Part shown: in pieces, positions 34,036 to 45,758 of the stretch
How positions within the stretch are numbered: position 1 is the stretch's first letter
Layout of the letters: each line of letters starts with the position of its first letter
Origin: Hysterangium stoloniferum
Taxonomy: Eukaryota > Basidiomycota > Agaricomycetes > Hysterangiales > Hysterangiaceae
Length of the DNA stretch: 64,000 bases
Assembly (NCBI GenBank): GCA_015178975.1
Contig: WHVD01000018.1
Location: 598,001-662,000, forward strand
Direction of reading: 5' to 3'
Position numbers and translations under genes: made by a program
The notes under the pieces: generated by a model
Told to the model about the DNA's origin: nothing
Database searches by the model: none
What the model saw: only the letters and a program-made list of their open reading frames with translations

Positions 34036-36600
34036 CTAGTTTGAAGGGATATGCCATACCAAGTGCTGAAGAGCCTCTGGAATGCCATCCCAGGGTTCCT
34101 GTGGGGATCCCCCGAGATCCAAAATAGTGTTCCCCCATCATTCTTGTTTTACCCTGAAGGAGTCAGCTATTCTTGCCTGAACCAAATTACTAGAATCCTT
34201 ATGCAAAGAGTCAACCCAGCATCTGTAGGCCTTCTCCCTGGTGCGAACAATGGAACAAATACCAGCTGATGGAGAGGAAATCCATGTGAGAAGAGGGGCG
34301 TGAAGAGGAAGCAATGAAGACATGGGTAGTGGGGCAGAAAGGTGTGGATGTGTAGGATTCTCTGTAGGGGACATTGGAGGGAGGTGGTGTTGAAACAGTT
34401 GAATAACCCTTTGCAGAACACCCCTGTGAGTGTGATTGGAAAGTAAACACTAAGGAGACTTTCCCACACCCACAGTGGACTATACTACTAGGTGCTTATC
34501 TAAGCACCTATACAGCAGTTACCGACCTAAGGTAACTCACTCAATACTGCATCTACAGTGCTGGGAAAAATACTACAAATCTCAGAAAAATATAGAGATC
34601 ATAATAGACTATGTTAGAGCTGTAGTATCATACTCTAACAGGAGGGCCTCAAGTAGATCTACCAGGTCAACAATAGGGAGAACATGCAGAATCCAGGGGT
34701 GAACAGGGTGATTCAACTAGGATGTGCCAGAACATAGAGAGTTTAATCCCTTGAGCCATCCGTGAAAAATTCTCCCTCTCCACAGGATCTTCAAAGGTGA
34801 GGTAAAAGTCCTCCATAATCTCAGATGAGGGAGTGAGACCTTGACAGTCCTTAAGACTCCCCTGAAGGAGCAGTTGCTGAAGTGCCAGTACTAGCTGTGC
34901 AAGCACCCTTCTGACAGAGAACTGCTCAGAGGGGTAGTTGATGGCAACTCATGCCCAGAAGGCATTACCAGCAGGCTTGGTTGGAGGGGGCCGATCGTCT
35001 GGAATGGGGTAGGAAACTGCTTTGGGAAAGGACTGGTGGCCTTCTGTTTCCCTTTCACCTTTCCGCTCATCTGGGGGATGACAATGTCTGGGATAGCAGG
35101 AACTGGTTCGACCTCCATCAGCTCCTGTGGATGGACCTGGGTGGGACTACCAAGGGAAATGCAAAACGAGTATGGAGAGTTGGGAGGGACAGCCTGTGAC
35201 GGTGGTGATGGAGCAGGTACTGGCATGGCCTTGGGGGAAGGGGGCAAATGGGGCACTATGTCCAGAGCTGAGGGAGAGAGAATGGGGTGGATGATAGGAG
35301 GGGACCTCAGAGGCAACGGAGAGTGAGGAGCTGAAGTCGGGGGAGATTCACATATTTGCAACAGTTGACTAGGATAGTAACCCCTCCATACTTTGGATGA
35401 GAATCTCTGTGTTTGCCATTGGTTGGGGTCACTGGTCACAAAGTGAACCGTCAGGGGAAGGAGAAACCCTTCATAACAGTCCTCCCCTAGATATTGAACA
35501 CTATATGTGCCACTTCTGTCCTTGTCCTCATCCTCATCTTTGTCCAAGGAAAAGTCAACTGGTCCCATGTGATACCTTTTTTCTATAGGGCCACAAGGTC
35601 AAATGACCCTTTGGGATGAGACCTGACCATCCCCTTGTGTAAGGGTTATGTGACATAATTTGATGTGATGGAGCAATTCTTAATCATAGAAGACAGTACC
35701 CTCCTTTTCCTTCCAGCTCTTGGTTCCTGCCATTCTAATTGCAGGGTGTCCTGTTCTCGCTATCATCTGTTTCTACAAAGTCAGCCCATTCTTCTCCCAA
35801 AGGAGGAAGAATTGATGTGGAGGTCCTGTTCCCAAGTCATATCCTATCCTCACACCACTGCCATTTGGAGGGAACACCCTCTAGCTCCCTTTGCTTCCTG
35901 CCTTGATATGTTTCTCTCATTTGTGAGTTAGTCGAGCCTTATTATGCTCTTCCATGAATTTCTCCTGCCACTGTATCATAACGGTGACTTCTTCCAGCAA
36001 TGGTCCAAACGGGTGCCCTAATGGCCTACTCCAATCAGTGCTGCTGCTTTCCCAAAGCTTGTAGCTGGAGAAGTTGGTGGGGGAAGAGGCCCTTTAGTAC
36101 CCCAACTGCTCTCAACATTGTCTGTACGAGGCACTTGAGTAATGAACACCCCACCAGTTGTGGATGTACTAGGTGTGGGAGTCTGGGGAATCTTTTTGAA
36201 TTTGGGGAGGGCTTGCTTGTTCTGCTGGAATGGGAGCATGATACAGCAATGGAGTTGAAGAGGGGATCACAAAGATGTGGAGGTTGTGGTACAAGAAAGA
36301 TAAAGATAAAGAATATTTATGTGAATTTACATGTGTTTTTATATTGAATTGACACTCCGCTTGGTTGAAACATGAAATGAGATTCATTGATTGTGACTGA
36401 GTATTGGGTAGGCGATTCCACTGCCAGTGAGGAGTCATCCCAACTGGTTAGAAAGAGAAAGAAAAGGCAAATAGATGATTCGTAAGATGACTCACAGAGT
36501 GATAGCAAGCTTGAAGTAAAGTGGTGAAAAGAAAGAAGAAAAGATTAAATTCATGGTCCTTAGGCCGCATATATTCTGTTAAATTTTGAACAATGCCTTG
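34036..36600 (-). other. 3' region of retrotransposon C with proline-rich accessory ORF
   Basis: Between the chromodomain region and the 3' LTR lies about 2.5 kb of sense-strand sequence. The clearest frame, 34891-35568, encodes 225 residues: it starts MGPVDFSLDKDEDEDKDRSG, continues WRGYYPSQLLQ, and then has a long Pro/Ser-rich region. Further frames lie at 34667-34906 (EDFYLTFEDPVERENFSRM) and 36018-36239 (NKQALPKFKKIPQTPTPSTS). This is the position where some gypsy elements carry an extra gene. No domain is recognised; an old separate insertion is the alternative. Confidence 0.4.
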
Positions 36601-37529
36601 TACACTCTCAAAAGTGCTGGAGCATTTCTGAGATTTGCACTATTCAACCAAGAGTTCTCTTCAGGTCTGTAACCTTTCCAGCATACCCTAAAGAGCAGGC
36701 AATTTCATTGCTTTTGGTGTCCAACAATAGCTTCAACCTCATATTCCTTGTGGTTTGACTTCAACTCCCTAAGGTTCTCAAGTTGGGGTCTTGGACCAAG
36801 GTTGGAGGGAGAGGGTCGATATTTCTGTAGGTGGTCCCGATTGATGACTGGATGCATCTGATACTCCAGGGGAATCTTAAGCCGGAACACTTGAGGATTC
36901 AGTTTCTCCAGGACCTCAAATGGTCCAATTTGTCTTTATACTAATTTATTACCAGTTCCCTTGACTTCCACCAGTTCGAGGGAATGAGGGTTCACCAATA
37001 CTAGATCTCCCTCAGAGATTTCTTCCACAGGCCTTTGCTTCTTGTTATAAGCTCATGCCTGTATCTCTTGGGCTCGAGCTATTGAGTCTCATGCCATCTG
37101 TTGGTGATTCTCCAGCTCAATAATCCACTGATCTGCCATAGGACTGTCTGATAGTTCTCTAGGGACTAGGGGTTCATCACCTCCTAGAACTCGAGACATT
37201 CCTCTTGGAAGGTATCCCATTAACAGGAAAGCTGGGGCATAGTTCATGGAACTGTGAACAGTTGAATTGTATGTGTAGACTACTACTTCAATCCATTGTG
37301 ACCAGCTCTCCATTGCAGAAGCACAATAGGCTCGAAGCATCTGTTTGATGGTAGCATTCATATTCCCCATTTGTCCATCTGTCTGAGGATAATGAACAGA
37401 AGACACAGTGAGGGTGGTACCGTAGATTTTGCAGACTTCCCTCCAGAACCTGCATGTCCATCTCTTATCCCAATCACAGATTATTTGAGAGTCTGCACAT
37501 TTTGTCCTTTCAATCTTGGTGGAACCCAT
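36601..37529 (-). pseudogene. pol: Integrase and chromodomain region of retrotransposon C
   Basis: The minus strand shows the integrase core C-terminal half: VSSVHYPQTDGQMGNMNATI (the Glu region of the DDE triad), then AYCASAMESWSQWIE, FLLMGYLPRGM and ELENHQQMA. After stops come the integrase tail YQMHPVINRDHLQKYRPSPS and VEAIVGHQKQ, then a CWKGYRPEENSWL chromodomain-like segment near 36610-36680. The N-terminal part of pol is not found. A related fragment lies at 51640-52030. Confidence 0.75.
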
Positions 37530-37668
37530 ACAGGAAACGATAAAGTTTAATCCTTCATTGAATGTATGTAGTGAACAGGTGTCTCACGATTGGGGCCAAT
37601 TTGTCGAAATTTCATGGCTTCCCATTCCAAGGCTAAGGATTCGTGCCAATGAGTTCCAAGTAATCCCT

Positions 37669-38540
37669 CTACAATGCCCCAAAGGAATGACCCATGGGAT
37701 CAACTGAATTCAGTATGATGTTCACAGTCCAGGAGTCATTGATAAGTGCACTGGCTCGAGGCTGCGTCAGGGTTTGAAAGGGAGTGTTAGGTACCCCACT
37801 GTGGCACCTCCCACATCCTGAATTCCCTCCATAGTCTGAATCATTCAAGCTCCCGGATGAACCACTAGGGGGTCCTCCTGGTGGCAGAAAAGGATTCGAG
37901 GTGACTGGCAGAGAATGGTGGGGATCGTCTGGATTCAGCAATCCTCAACCAACGACCTGACCAGCTATACCCTCAGTGAATGCAGTAGAGAAGGAGGGTC
38001 GACCCTTGCTGGCAACTGATTGGTTCCTAATCATGGGCAGTTCGTTGCAGAGGTTGGGGCTATTTGAAGCTCTTTTGAATGTGATGTGAGAGCGATGAAT
38101 CCCCTGGTGAGGTGTGGGGCTGGGTTTTGTCACGATTTGTCTTTCAATTTCAGTCATATTCAGAAGCTGATGTGGCTGAGGCTGATGAAATGGAGCACAG
38201 ACTTTAATCCTCTTTTCCTGAAGGTGATCTATTACTTCCGTCCTCATATCCAATGGGAAATCCTCCAAAATGACAGGACAATTGAGTGAATGGAGGAAAC
38301 GAGTATCAGGAGACCCATTTAGGTTGCAAACGAATGAATTAGTCGTGGAGAGAGGTGAATCAGGTACTTGAATTGAATTATTATAAGGGTGGAGCACCTC
38401 CAAAACCATCTTATCAAGTCTACTCTGATTTCGCTTCAACCAGCCCCTTAGAGTGAAGTATGCAAACAATACATTTGGCATGACTCCATTAAGAGACTCC
38501 TCCAACATTTGGATGTACATGTACTGGTATTCAACCTTGG
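37669..38540 (-). pseudogene. gag: gag region of retrotransposon C, 3' part
   Basis: Frames at 37945-38540 (before the solo LTR) and 37669-37941. The latter has PDDPHHSLP and PPGGPPSGSSGS, typical of the linker in front of the Gag capsid-like domain in this group. The former carries LNMTEIERQIVTKPSPTP. The position between the 5' LTR and integrase and the composition support Gag; no zinc knuckle is seen. Confidence 0.45.
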
Positions 38541-39085
38541 TGTTACGACCCGTTCCCAGATGTTTCAATATCCGACTTCCAATCTCCGACTACGGAACAT
38601 CATAGTTACCGTATCATCCGCATTCTTCCCTTGTTCCGCATTTGGTAATTTGTCCGTTGACAAGTATTCACTCGTTTGTTTGTTGTATTCCCATTTCGGA
38701 ATATTGTCTCCCTAATATGTCTTATTGTATTTCCATTTTAAGAACACTTCTGTTTCCGTCTTATTATGGTCTTAGTTTGTAGTACAATAATGAGTAGACT
38801 TATATTAGTTTCCGCGAATTTGTACTTTACCTTAGATCTGATATCGACTTAGTTTCTTATTCCTTCTCCCATCTTTCTGTATGCTCGATATTCGGAACTT
38901 TTCGGAACTCTTAATATCCGTATCTTCCATCGTAAAGTCTCACTTCTGAAATTAAGGACTTTGAGCGTTTGTGTAGAGGCGCAGCACATAAGCTGAAGCC
39001 GACGTCCTGACCCTATCCGATAGTTCCCGACTTCCTGGTGACTTTCCGATAGTTCTGGAATAAGTTCCCGACATGGCACTTAACA
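38541..39085 (+). mobile_element. Solo LTR, 545 bp (family L3), TSD CTTGG
   Basis: TGTTACGACC to CACTTAACA with perfect duplications CTTGG at 38536-38540 and 39086-39090. The shared motif at about 38977-39010 is diverged (GCTGAAGCCGACGTCC). Confidence 0.95.
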
Positions 39086-39861
39086 CTTGGGCACAACATG
39101 ATCCCCACTGAGCAAGACATGAAAGATTTGCAGCACATCATCATGTGTGTGAAGTGCTTCAAGGAATAAAGAGAACACTTCCCACTTGAAAACTGTTCTT
39201 CCCCCTTCCATAGTGGATGTAACATCACTTGACCATTCAGGAATTGATCAGGTCAGATCCTCAAGGGTTCCTGGTCATGTGAATAAATCCCACACTGATA
39301 AGATGGCCTGATAATGACTTAACCAGCCTGCTACCATCGCCAGTAAAGAAGGGTAATCTGTTTTGTACTCTTCCATGAAAGGAGTAAGCTGATCAGTAGA
39401 GATTTGATCGGTGTAGTACATGTCCCACTTCATATCAAGAGGCTCGGCATAAAGCATATGACCGCCAAGGAACTGCTTAAGGATAACCTGTCTCGGTGGG
39501 AATGTGAGAATGGGCTCGGATGCTCGGGTAGGCTCAACATTAACTCCAGGGGGGCTCAACTGCCCAGTTGGCAAACGTTCCTCAGGTGCATCAGGGAGGG
39601 TATTCATTGACGATTCACCTGCTACTCTGAGGGAATCCTCAGGAGGGGCTGATCCTTGAAAAGTTGATGAAGACTTCCTCACAGTGACATTACAGGGTGG
39701 TTCCAGACTAGCAGGTCTCTGATGAGGTATTGAACTGCTTAGGGTTGTTGAAGACCTTGGTGTTTGGTTCTTACCTGTGGTCATCTGCATGCTTAGGAAT
39801 TAATAGTTGAACAGTAAAGTTTTCTTCATAGGAAAAGAATGGTCTGGCCCGGATCACCACT
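39086..39861 (-). pseudogene. gag: gag region of retrotransposon C, 5' part
   Basis: A frame of 171 residues (39275-39790) starting MQMTTGKNQTPRSSTTLSSS on the minus strand just inside the 5' LTR. It contains PLDMKWDMYYTDQIS. It is continuous in position with the frame at 37945-38540 once the solo LTR is removed. Gag assignment rests on position only. Confidence 0.4.
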
Positions 39862-40502
39862 GTGAAGAGTTGCTGGATTCTGACCGCTCAATATACAAAG
39901 AATATTGGCTATTCAAGCATGATGAGCAAGTATTGACTATCGAGTATGACACTAGAGCTTACTAGACTAACAGTACTAGTAGAAAGACACAATATGTGTC
40001 ACTAGAGCAACTGTGCAGTTGCTAATGACAGCTAGTGAAGAGAATAGGGGAGTTGACCATTCTGGTACAACTCACCGTGTGAGGAAGGAAAGATAATCAA
40101 CAAGGTATCAATTATCTAAGGAAGAGTGAGAGCAGTGCAAATCAATAGTGGTATCAGTGCAGTAGTGGGAGTGAAGGACTCAACCTTTGTGGTTTGAGTC
40201 CTGAAGCTAATGGTACACTAAGTAATGCTACTTGCTTAGTAGCTGAGACATCACCCTGGACACCTCTCACTGTTCAACATTCTGAGTCATTACAAGGTGG
40301 TGTCTGTTGGGTAAAAAGTGTCTATCTTCCTTGGCACCGAGTGCACCCACAAGTATACACAGAGTTTTGAACTAAAGAAATAGGGCTATACTCGAAGAGT
40401 ATACAAAATAGAAACATAGAGACAAAATATAGAAAATAGTATTGAGTAATATGCATATTATTTGATAGTCCAACCATAATACATATGTGCATACCCTTCA
40501 CA
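39862..40502 (-). repeat. LTR of retrotransposon C (right copy)
   Basis: 641 bp on the plus strand from TGTGAAGAGTTGC to CCCTTCACA; uninterrupted. Confidence 0.9.
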
Positions 40503-41320
40503 AAATGTGATCAGTTATGTGAACAACTCCTTCAAAAGAAGTTTATTAAAGCAATTAATGAGCCTGATGTTCTCATGGGTTGGTTTGAGAGGTCTATTCA
40601 AGAGTTTCATAGCCATTCTTGTGATAATGCAACACTTCCATTTTTTGAAGCCCAAATAATCCAACTCCACTCTTGTAAAACCCAAGAAGAGGCCCGTTAT
40701 CAACTCATCAGCCTGCCAAAGACACAAACAATTCACTATCTTCAACTTAAACACTACCAGATGGCAAATGGCAATTTGCAATCATGGTTATACTCACAGG
40801 TTCTTCCAAGCTCAGATCATACAGATGCTTGTTGGAAATCATTTCAAGGTGAACAGATATGCAGAAGTTTACCCTCTATAATGCAAATCTGAATACACAT
40901 TCCTATCATGCTTGTTTTGTCCCTGGATTATGAGAGCTTGACAAAGACATGGTGTCTGCCTAAAAAGCTCAAGGCTCCATAATAGCAATGCTATCTATGA
41001 GCATGATGGTTTACAACATTCAGGATCCTCAGTAAAAATACAAAAAGGTACCAGATCACAATATCTTGGAGAGAAGATTCAGACAGATTCAGGCATATAT
41101 CGTGGAGAAGACTTCAGCTACTAAGCGCCGCGCTCGCACGGGATCAATAATGAGCCATTCCATCGATGCAGTTTCTACCCGGTTGGAAGCCCGCGATTGA
41201 AAAGATCACATTCTAATATCAGTACGTGTCTTCTAACGCAAGCGCCGATGGAGACTCCAATACCGTGATTGCGGGGTTCCAACCAAAATTTGATTGACCA
41301 CGTTTGAAAAGCTGGTCTCC
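40503..41320 (+). pseudogene. MULE-like gene, 3' part
   Basis: Continuation of the gene at 29488-32643 after retrotransposon C: CDQLCEQLLQKKFIKAINEP, then DVLMGWFERSIQEF and QSWLYSQVLPSSDH, open to 40892. Downstream to about 41200 degraded sequence still reads TKRRARTGSIMSHSIDAVST, which may be its C-terminus. The region after the USP-like Cys box would hold the remaining protease core; no His box is evident. Confidence 0.5.
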
Positions 41321-41689
41321 TAGTACAGTGTCCCAACTGTATCAGGTCTATTTTTTCTTTTGAATTTTGAATTTGGGTTTGACATTAGCATTTCAAGAGT
41401 GCCAAGGAGATGTGTCAGCCCTAACTGCCCGTTTTGGGTAAGCTTTCACTCACATTGACAATTATTACTCCTCATCGTCACCCACTATCATTGTCGCTCT
41501 TGCTGCCACTGTCCAATATTGCCGTCATGGCCCCTTACTATCATCTCCACCACTGCTCACTATTATTACTGCTGCCATCCATACCATTGTGGCCCCTTAC
41601 ACTGTCCAATATTGCCATCATGGCCTCTTACTATCATCTCCACCGGTGCTCACTATCATAACTGCCGCTGCTCAATATCACTGGTGATG

Positions 41690-42901
41690 CCAGATACCGA
41701 ATCTATGGAATCTCAGCCTAGCATGCACTACAATTGCAATCCTATGGGATTCAATCAATACAGGCACTGCCGTGAGTTATCTTCCACTGTCTTTGATATA
41801 ATCACTGTTAATTTTTCTTTCTTTCTTTCAAATAACTACTCATAGCATCCTCTGGGGATGAAAACATAAAGCAATGTATTATTGAATACCACCGATGTGG
41901 CATTACCAACCGTAAAGAACTCAGCAAGCTATTTCTTGCAGAGCATGGGATCCAGATAAGGTACATCTATTTATTTCATGCTCTATATTTTTGATCCTCA
42001 GTTTTTCCTTTCATTAGTGAAGCAACTATTGCTCACCATCGTACCCAGTTTGGCTTACAAGGCAGTGGGGCTACAACAAAGAGTCTTCCAAATACCACAA
42101 AGTGGCAGCTTGTTCTTGACCAAATGGCTCAGGATCCTACAAGTTAACAAGGACCACGGGTGGTAAAGGAAGCAATTGCTGCGAGGACTGGGATTAACTT
42201 GACAAGGTAAGTACATCTATTGTGATTCACTTCATGTTTTTGATTGATAACTGTTCTTAGGAGTTTTGTTACATCAACTATGCGACTCCAAGACCCAGCC
42301 GGCTTTGTGATTAGACAACCTGGCATGAGAAAAATAAACCATTCACTGCTCATCCTGTTAGGCCCTCATCAAGAATGGAGTGGGGATGGTCATAATAAAC
42401 TAGCAGTGATTGGCTTCCCACTTTGGGCAATACGAGACATATGGTCAGGGGCATGGCATGGTTGGGGATTTGGGTGCTCCCAAACAATCGCTTGAAGATA
42501 GCCATCGCATATTTATATCTAAGCCTGATTGAGAAGATGGGCGGTAAGTCTTTTACCTTTTGACCTTCCCAGTGCTGAGTGAATACAGGTATGCCTGTTC
42601 AGACAACAACAGACTGTGGGAGTGAGACTGGCAGAGTCTTCAGTATCACAAATGCTTTAAGGTACTGTAATATCTTATCTTTATCTTATCCTTTTCTACT
42701 GATGTTTGATCATTTCTAGGGAGATTTTTTCACCTGAGTTGTGTGTAGATGGCCTCCTGCACATTGTTTCTTGAAATAAGTACACAATACAACTATTGAG
42801 CATGGATGGCTACAACTTCGTTTCAAGTGGGGCAACAATGTGAATGTGCATTGGGAAGCTGGTGAAGTTATTTATAATCCAATGGATGTACACCACCAGT
42901 A
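41690..42901 (+). pseudogene. rve/DDE integrase-like transposase gene of element D
   Basis: Spliced model with short GT-AG introns (for example 41957-42017, 42208-42260, 42545-42590). Blocks: IIEYHRCGITNRKELSKLF; HHRTQFGLQGSGATTKSLPN; then the catalytic core with EWSGDGHNKL (first Asp), WLGIWVLPNNRLKIAIAYLY, MPVQTTTDCGSETGRVFSIT (second Asp), and NTTIEHGWLQLRFKWGNNVN (Glu). I know this arrangement from uncharacterised integrase-core proteins abundant in Agaricomycetes. The copy is damaged: a TAA near 42145, a small indel after WSG near 42450 and a TGA after HCFLK near 42775. It would cut and join the element's ends; inactive here. Confidence 0.65.
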
Positions 42902-42914
42902 AGTCATTTCCACT

Positions 42915-45758
42915 TCATAATCTTACTCTTAGTACAAACTTGCCAACAGAATCAATCACAGTGTGATGGGGAAAAGCATCAACACACATCCCAAGTCTAT
43001 CTGTGTTATTTCCAGCCTGTTCGTTCCCAGAGAATTTGGCCTCTTGTATTGGCTTGGGTAGCAATGGTGCTGCCAGGAATGCATTCCATCGTATACTAGG
43101 CTCAACTGGGCTAGAACTTTTAGATGAGTCTGTAGCGTCTTTTACTTCATCTACCAATTTCCCAATGAAAGCATCCTTTGTATTCCACCTAAGCACTATA
43201 ATTTAAACCATTAAATATTAACTTTAATTTATTATTGTTGAGAATTTAGCTTACTGGGTATATTTTTGACACCACTAGATCTAATCCGTTCATTGAATGA
43301 CTCAGCAAAGTATTCACCCCAGGTTAAAAGTATGAGTTCTGATCCCAACTTGTTGAAATTCTCCTTGTTGAACTGGCAACAAACTTCCTTCCACTCAAAG
43401 AGTGCAAAATCCTTTTCTTGGATTTTTCCCTGTGAATCAAAGAAACTGTTATATATCACACCACATGATATGATTTAAGCATACCTCAAAAGCATATTTA
43501 TAAAGCCCAAAGCCCAAATATCCACCCCTCCGTCCACCACATCCTATGTGCTCTCACCAATTCTTCTGTACAAGAACTGTTTCTATTTCGTCACTTTCTG
43601 TGATCTCAATGTCACAAGTACATTGATTGACTGATATTTTAATCCTTTGGAATTTATATGCCATGTATACCACATTTACAGTTGCATAGCAGCTAACATA
43701 TGCACTGGTATAATGTTTGTTAAGCCATGTATTATCCATTGCACGTGTTTCTTTAGATTAATTTATAAGCATAATAAAATACACAAATATATAAAAATTC
43801 AAAACTGACCCTTTTCGGAAGAAGGATGCTTACGCTTTGCTCCAAGGCTTTGTTAAGAACTGAAAACTGACTAATGTCGGTGGCCAACAGGGACCAATCG
43901 GAAGGACTTGGCTTCAGCTTATGTGCTGCGCCCTCGCAAATATCTGTAGGGTGTCCTTAGATTTTAGATGGGCGAAGACTAATCCTAAAGAGTTCCTTTC
44001 GGCGAGATACCAATCAGGACCGAAGGACAAGTCGAGTGTTGGGCCAAGGGGTCGGGGCTGGGAGTGGGTGAGCGCATGTGAAGGCGGATGGGGGGATTCT
44101 TAGTATGAGACTGTTACGGACGTATGAGGGTATTCTAAGTCAATATTCTGATTGCCTAGTAACTACAACTACAGCGGGTTCATATACAAGTAACTGGTGT
44201 CTAGAGAATACTAATGGGGAGAAGGGCGGAAAATGGTATTAACAATAAGCTTGACTAGGAATGGGAAGTTTATGATTAGTTCGGAGGCCAATGATAACCG
44301 AGAGCGGAATTACGATAAAAGGAAATATTTCAAGGACTACAAATATAGATAGACATATGTGAAACATAGGATTGAATGGATCAACATAATAAAAGGGACA
44401 TATCAAAAGTTTAACCAGACAATACGAGTTATTTTGACGTGGACGTAAATGGAGTTTGATCATCGCAAAAACATACATCAGCTTCAGGGGCCGATGGTTT
44501 CTGAAGTGGTGACTTGAAAACGTTGATAAGTGGCGATAACCTCAGAACTGATAGGGTTGCGACACGGTCATAACAGGCTTCTAATACCATATGCTCTGGT
44601 TATTTTCTTATTATCATCCATTCTACCACTAGCATTTAGCTCTTCGTCACTGATCTGTGATTTACATATAAATATAACTGTAATTGCAATTCAATCACAA
44701 TGACTCACTATGGGCACATCTTCATGCAACCATAATTGAAGTGTGAGATCATTTTTCTTGATATATTTAACTGAAAGGAAGTCTTGATTGATTAGATCTG
44801 TCTGCCATTCACCAATACCTTTCCCCCCAAGCTTTATCACATCAACATCCACAAAGTTATGGTCCTGTGAATTTGTTCTATTTACAACAACAAAAATAAC
44901 TCTTTCCCTACACAATAAATTAGTGGAATTTTTTCATGTATAAATAATATCCTTACCGGTCCCATATCAATTTAATATCATGGTTACTGTGGTGATCATA
45001 ATAACTCTTCCCATTTGACAGGATTTTGTCAATAACTTCATTAGCATCATCCTGTACATCAAAAGGCTCTTTCTGCATTGGTAGTGAAATCTGTGGTCAC
45101 CAGACAATTATTTAATCTTAATATGAAAAATACAATCAACTATACAAACCTGGACAGGTTTATTTTTGCCCAGGATGATCTGAGCAAGTGAATGTCTAAT
45201 ATTAATTATTTCTCCTTTGTTTTGCTTTTTCAAAGCCTGAGTCTTCTTGTGGACTTCATATCCTTTGAGAAGGCTATCATTTAAGGGTAGTGGCTTATGC
45301 AAACAATACTTTGATGCAGTCTCCTCAAAGTCCAATGTATGCTGAGTCAGGAATTCTGCAAGATCACCTATATCTATCAGTAAATGACAAATTCAACATC
45401 ATTGTATAATAAAGTATGAGAACATACCTTCAGATAAATGGGGCCCTAAAATTCATAAGTTCATTGAACAACACAAACAATTCTCAAAAGAAACACACTT
45501 TTGTCTGCTTTATCTACACAAAAACCACAAATGGGTTCAGCCAAAAATGTATAAATTACACCACATCCATCACATTGTGGCTTTGCCTGTTTTTTTTATC
45601 CATCATTTATTAATCTCATAAATGATTAGTACTGAACTCACTAGTATATTTTTTTTCTCGGGTTCAGAAGGGTTTTGATCAAGTTTGCAACATCGACCAC
45701 ACAAGACTTTCTCTTCGAGATTGGGAAACTTTTTAGAACAGCCTGGACAATGAGGCAT
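42915..45758 (-). pseudogene. α-kinase-like gene with two zinc-binding CxxC modules, inside element D
   Basis: Start ATG at 45758. Exon 1 (45758-45642) reads MPHCPGCSKKFPNLEEKVLC then GRCCKL. Exon 2 (from 45596) has KPQCDGCGVIYTFLAEPICG then FCVDK. These are two CxxC...CxxC modules. Later exons: EFLTQHTLDFEETASKYC; ISLPMQKEPFDVQDDANEVI; ERVIFVVVNR; ISDEELNASGR. Then, after the solo LTR, KRKHPSSEKG, YKFQRIKISV, LYKYAFE, KIQEKDFALFEWKEVCCQF and EYFAESFNERIRSSGVKNIP. Last comes FSGNEQAGNNTDRLG with DAFPHHTVIDSVGKFVL. The order and these blocks match basidiomycete α-kinase-like proteins as I know them. The C-terminal end of the kinase domain is missing. One TGA near 43557. Identification is from memory of the family. 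Confidence 0.55.
43851..44575 (-). mobile_element. Solo LTR, 725 bp (family L1), TSD GGCTT
   Basis: On the plus strand TGTTAAGAAC to GTCATAACA with perfect duplications GGCTT at 43846-43850 and 44576-44580. It splits an exon of the α-kinase-like gene (AYGIRS joined to LGAKRKH). Confidence 0.95.

Larger units (their letters stand above)
32644..40502 (-). mobile_element. LTR retrotransposon C (Ty3/gypsy type), 7.9 kb, in the MULE-like gene
   Basis: Bounded by LTRs starting TGTGAAG at 32644 and ending CTTCACA at 40502. Target duplications are AAACG (32639-32643) and AAATG (40503-40507), differing by a CpG transition. The left LTR is interrupted by a solo LTR. Internal order on the minus strand: gag, then integrase and the chromodomain region; protease, RT and RNase H are absent or deleted, so this copy is non-autonomous. 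The MULE-like frame resumes exactly after it (ISTK before, CDQLCEQLLQKK after). Confidence 0.9.
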
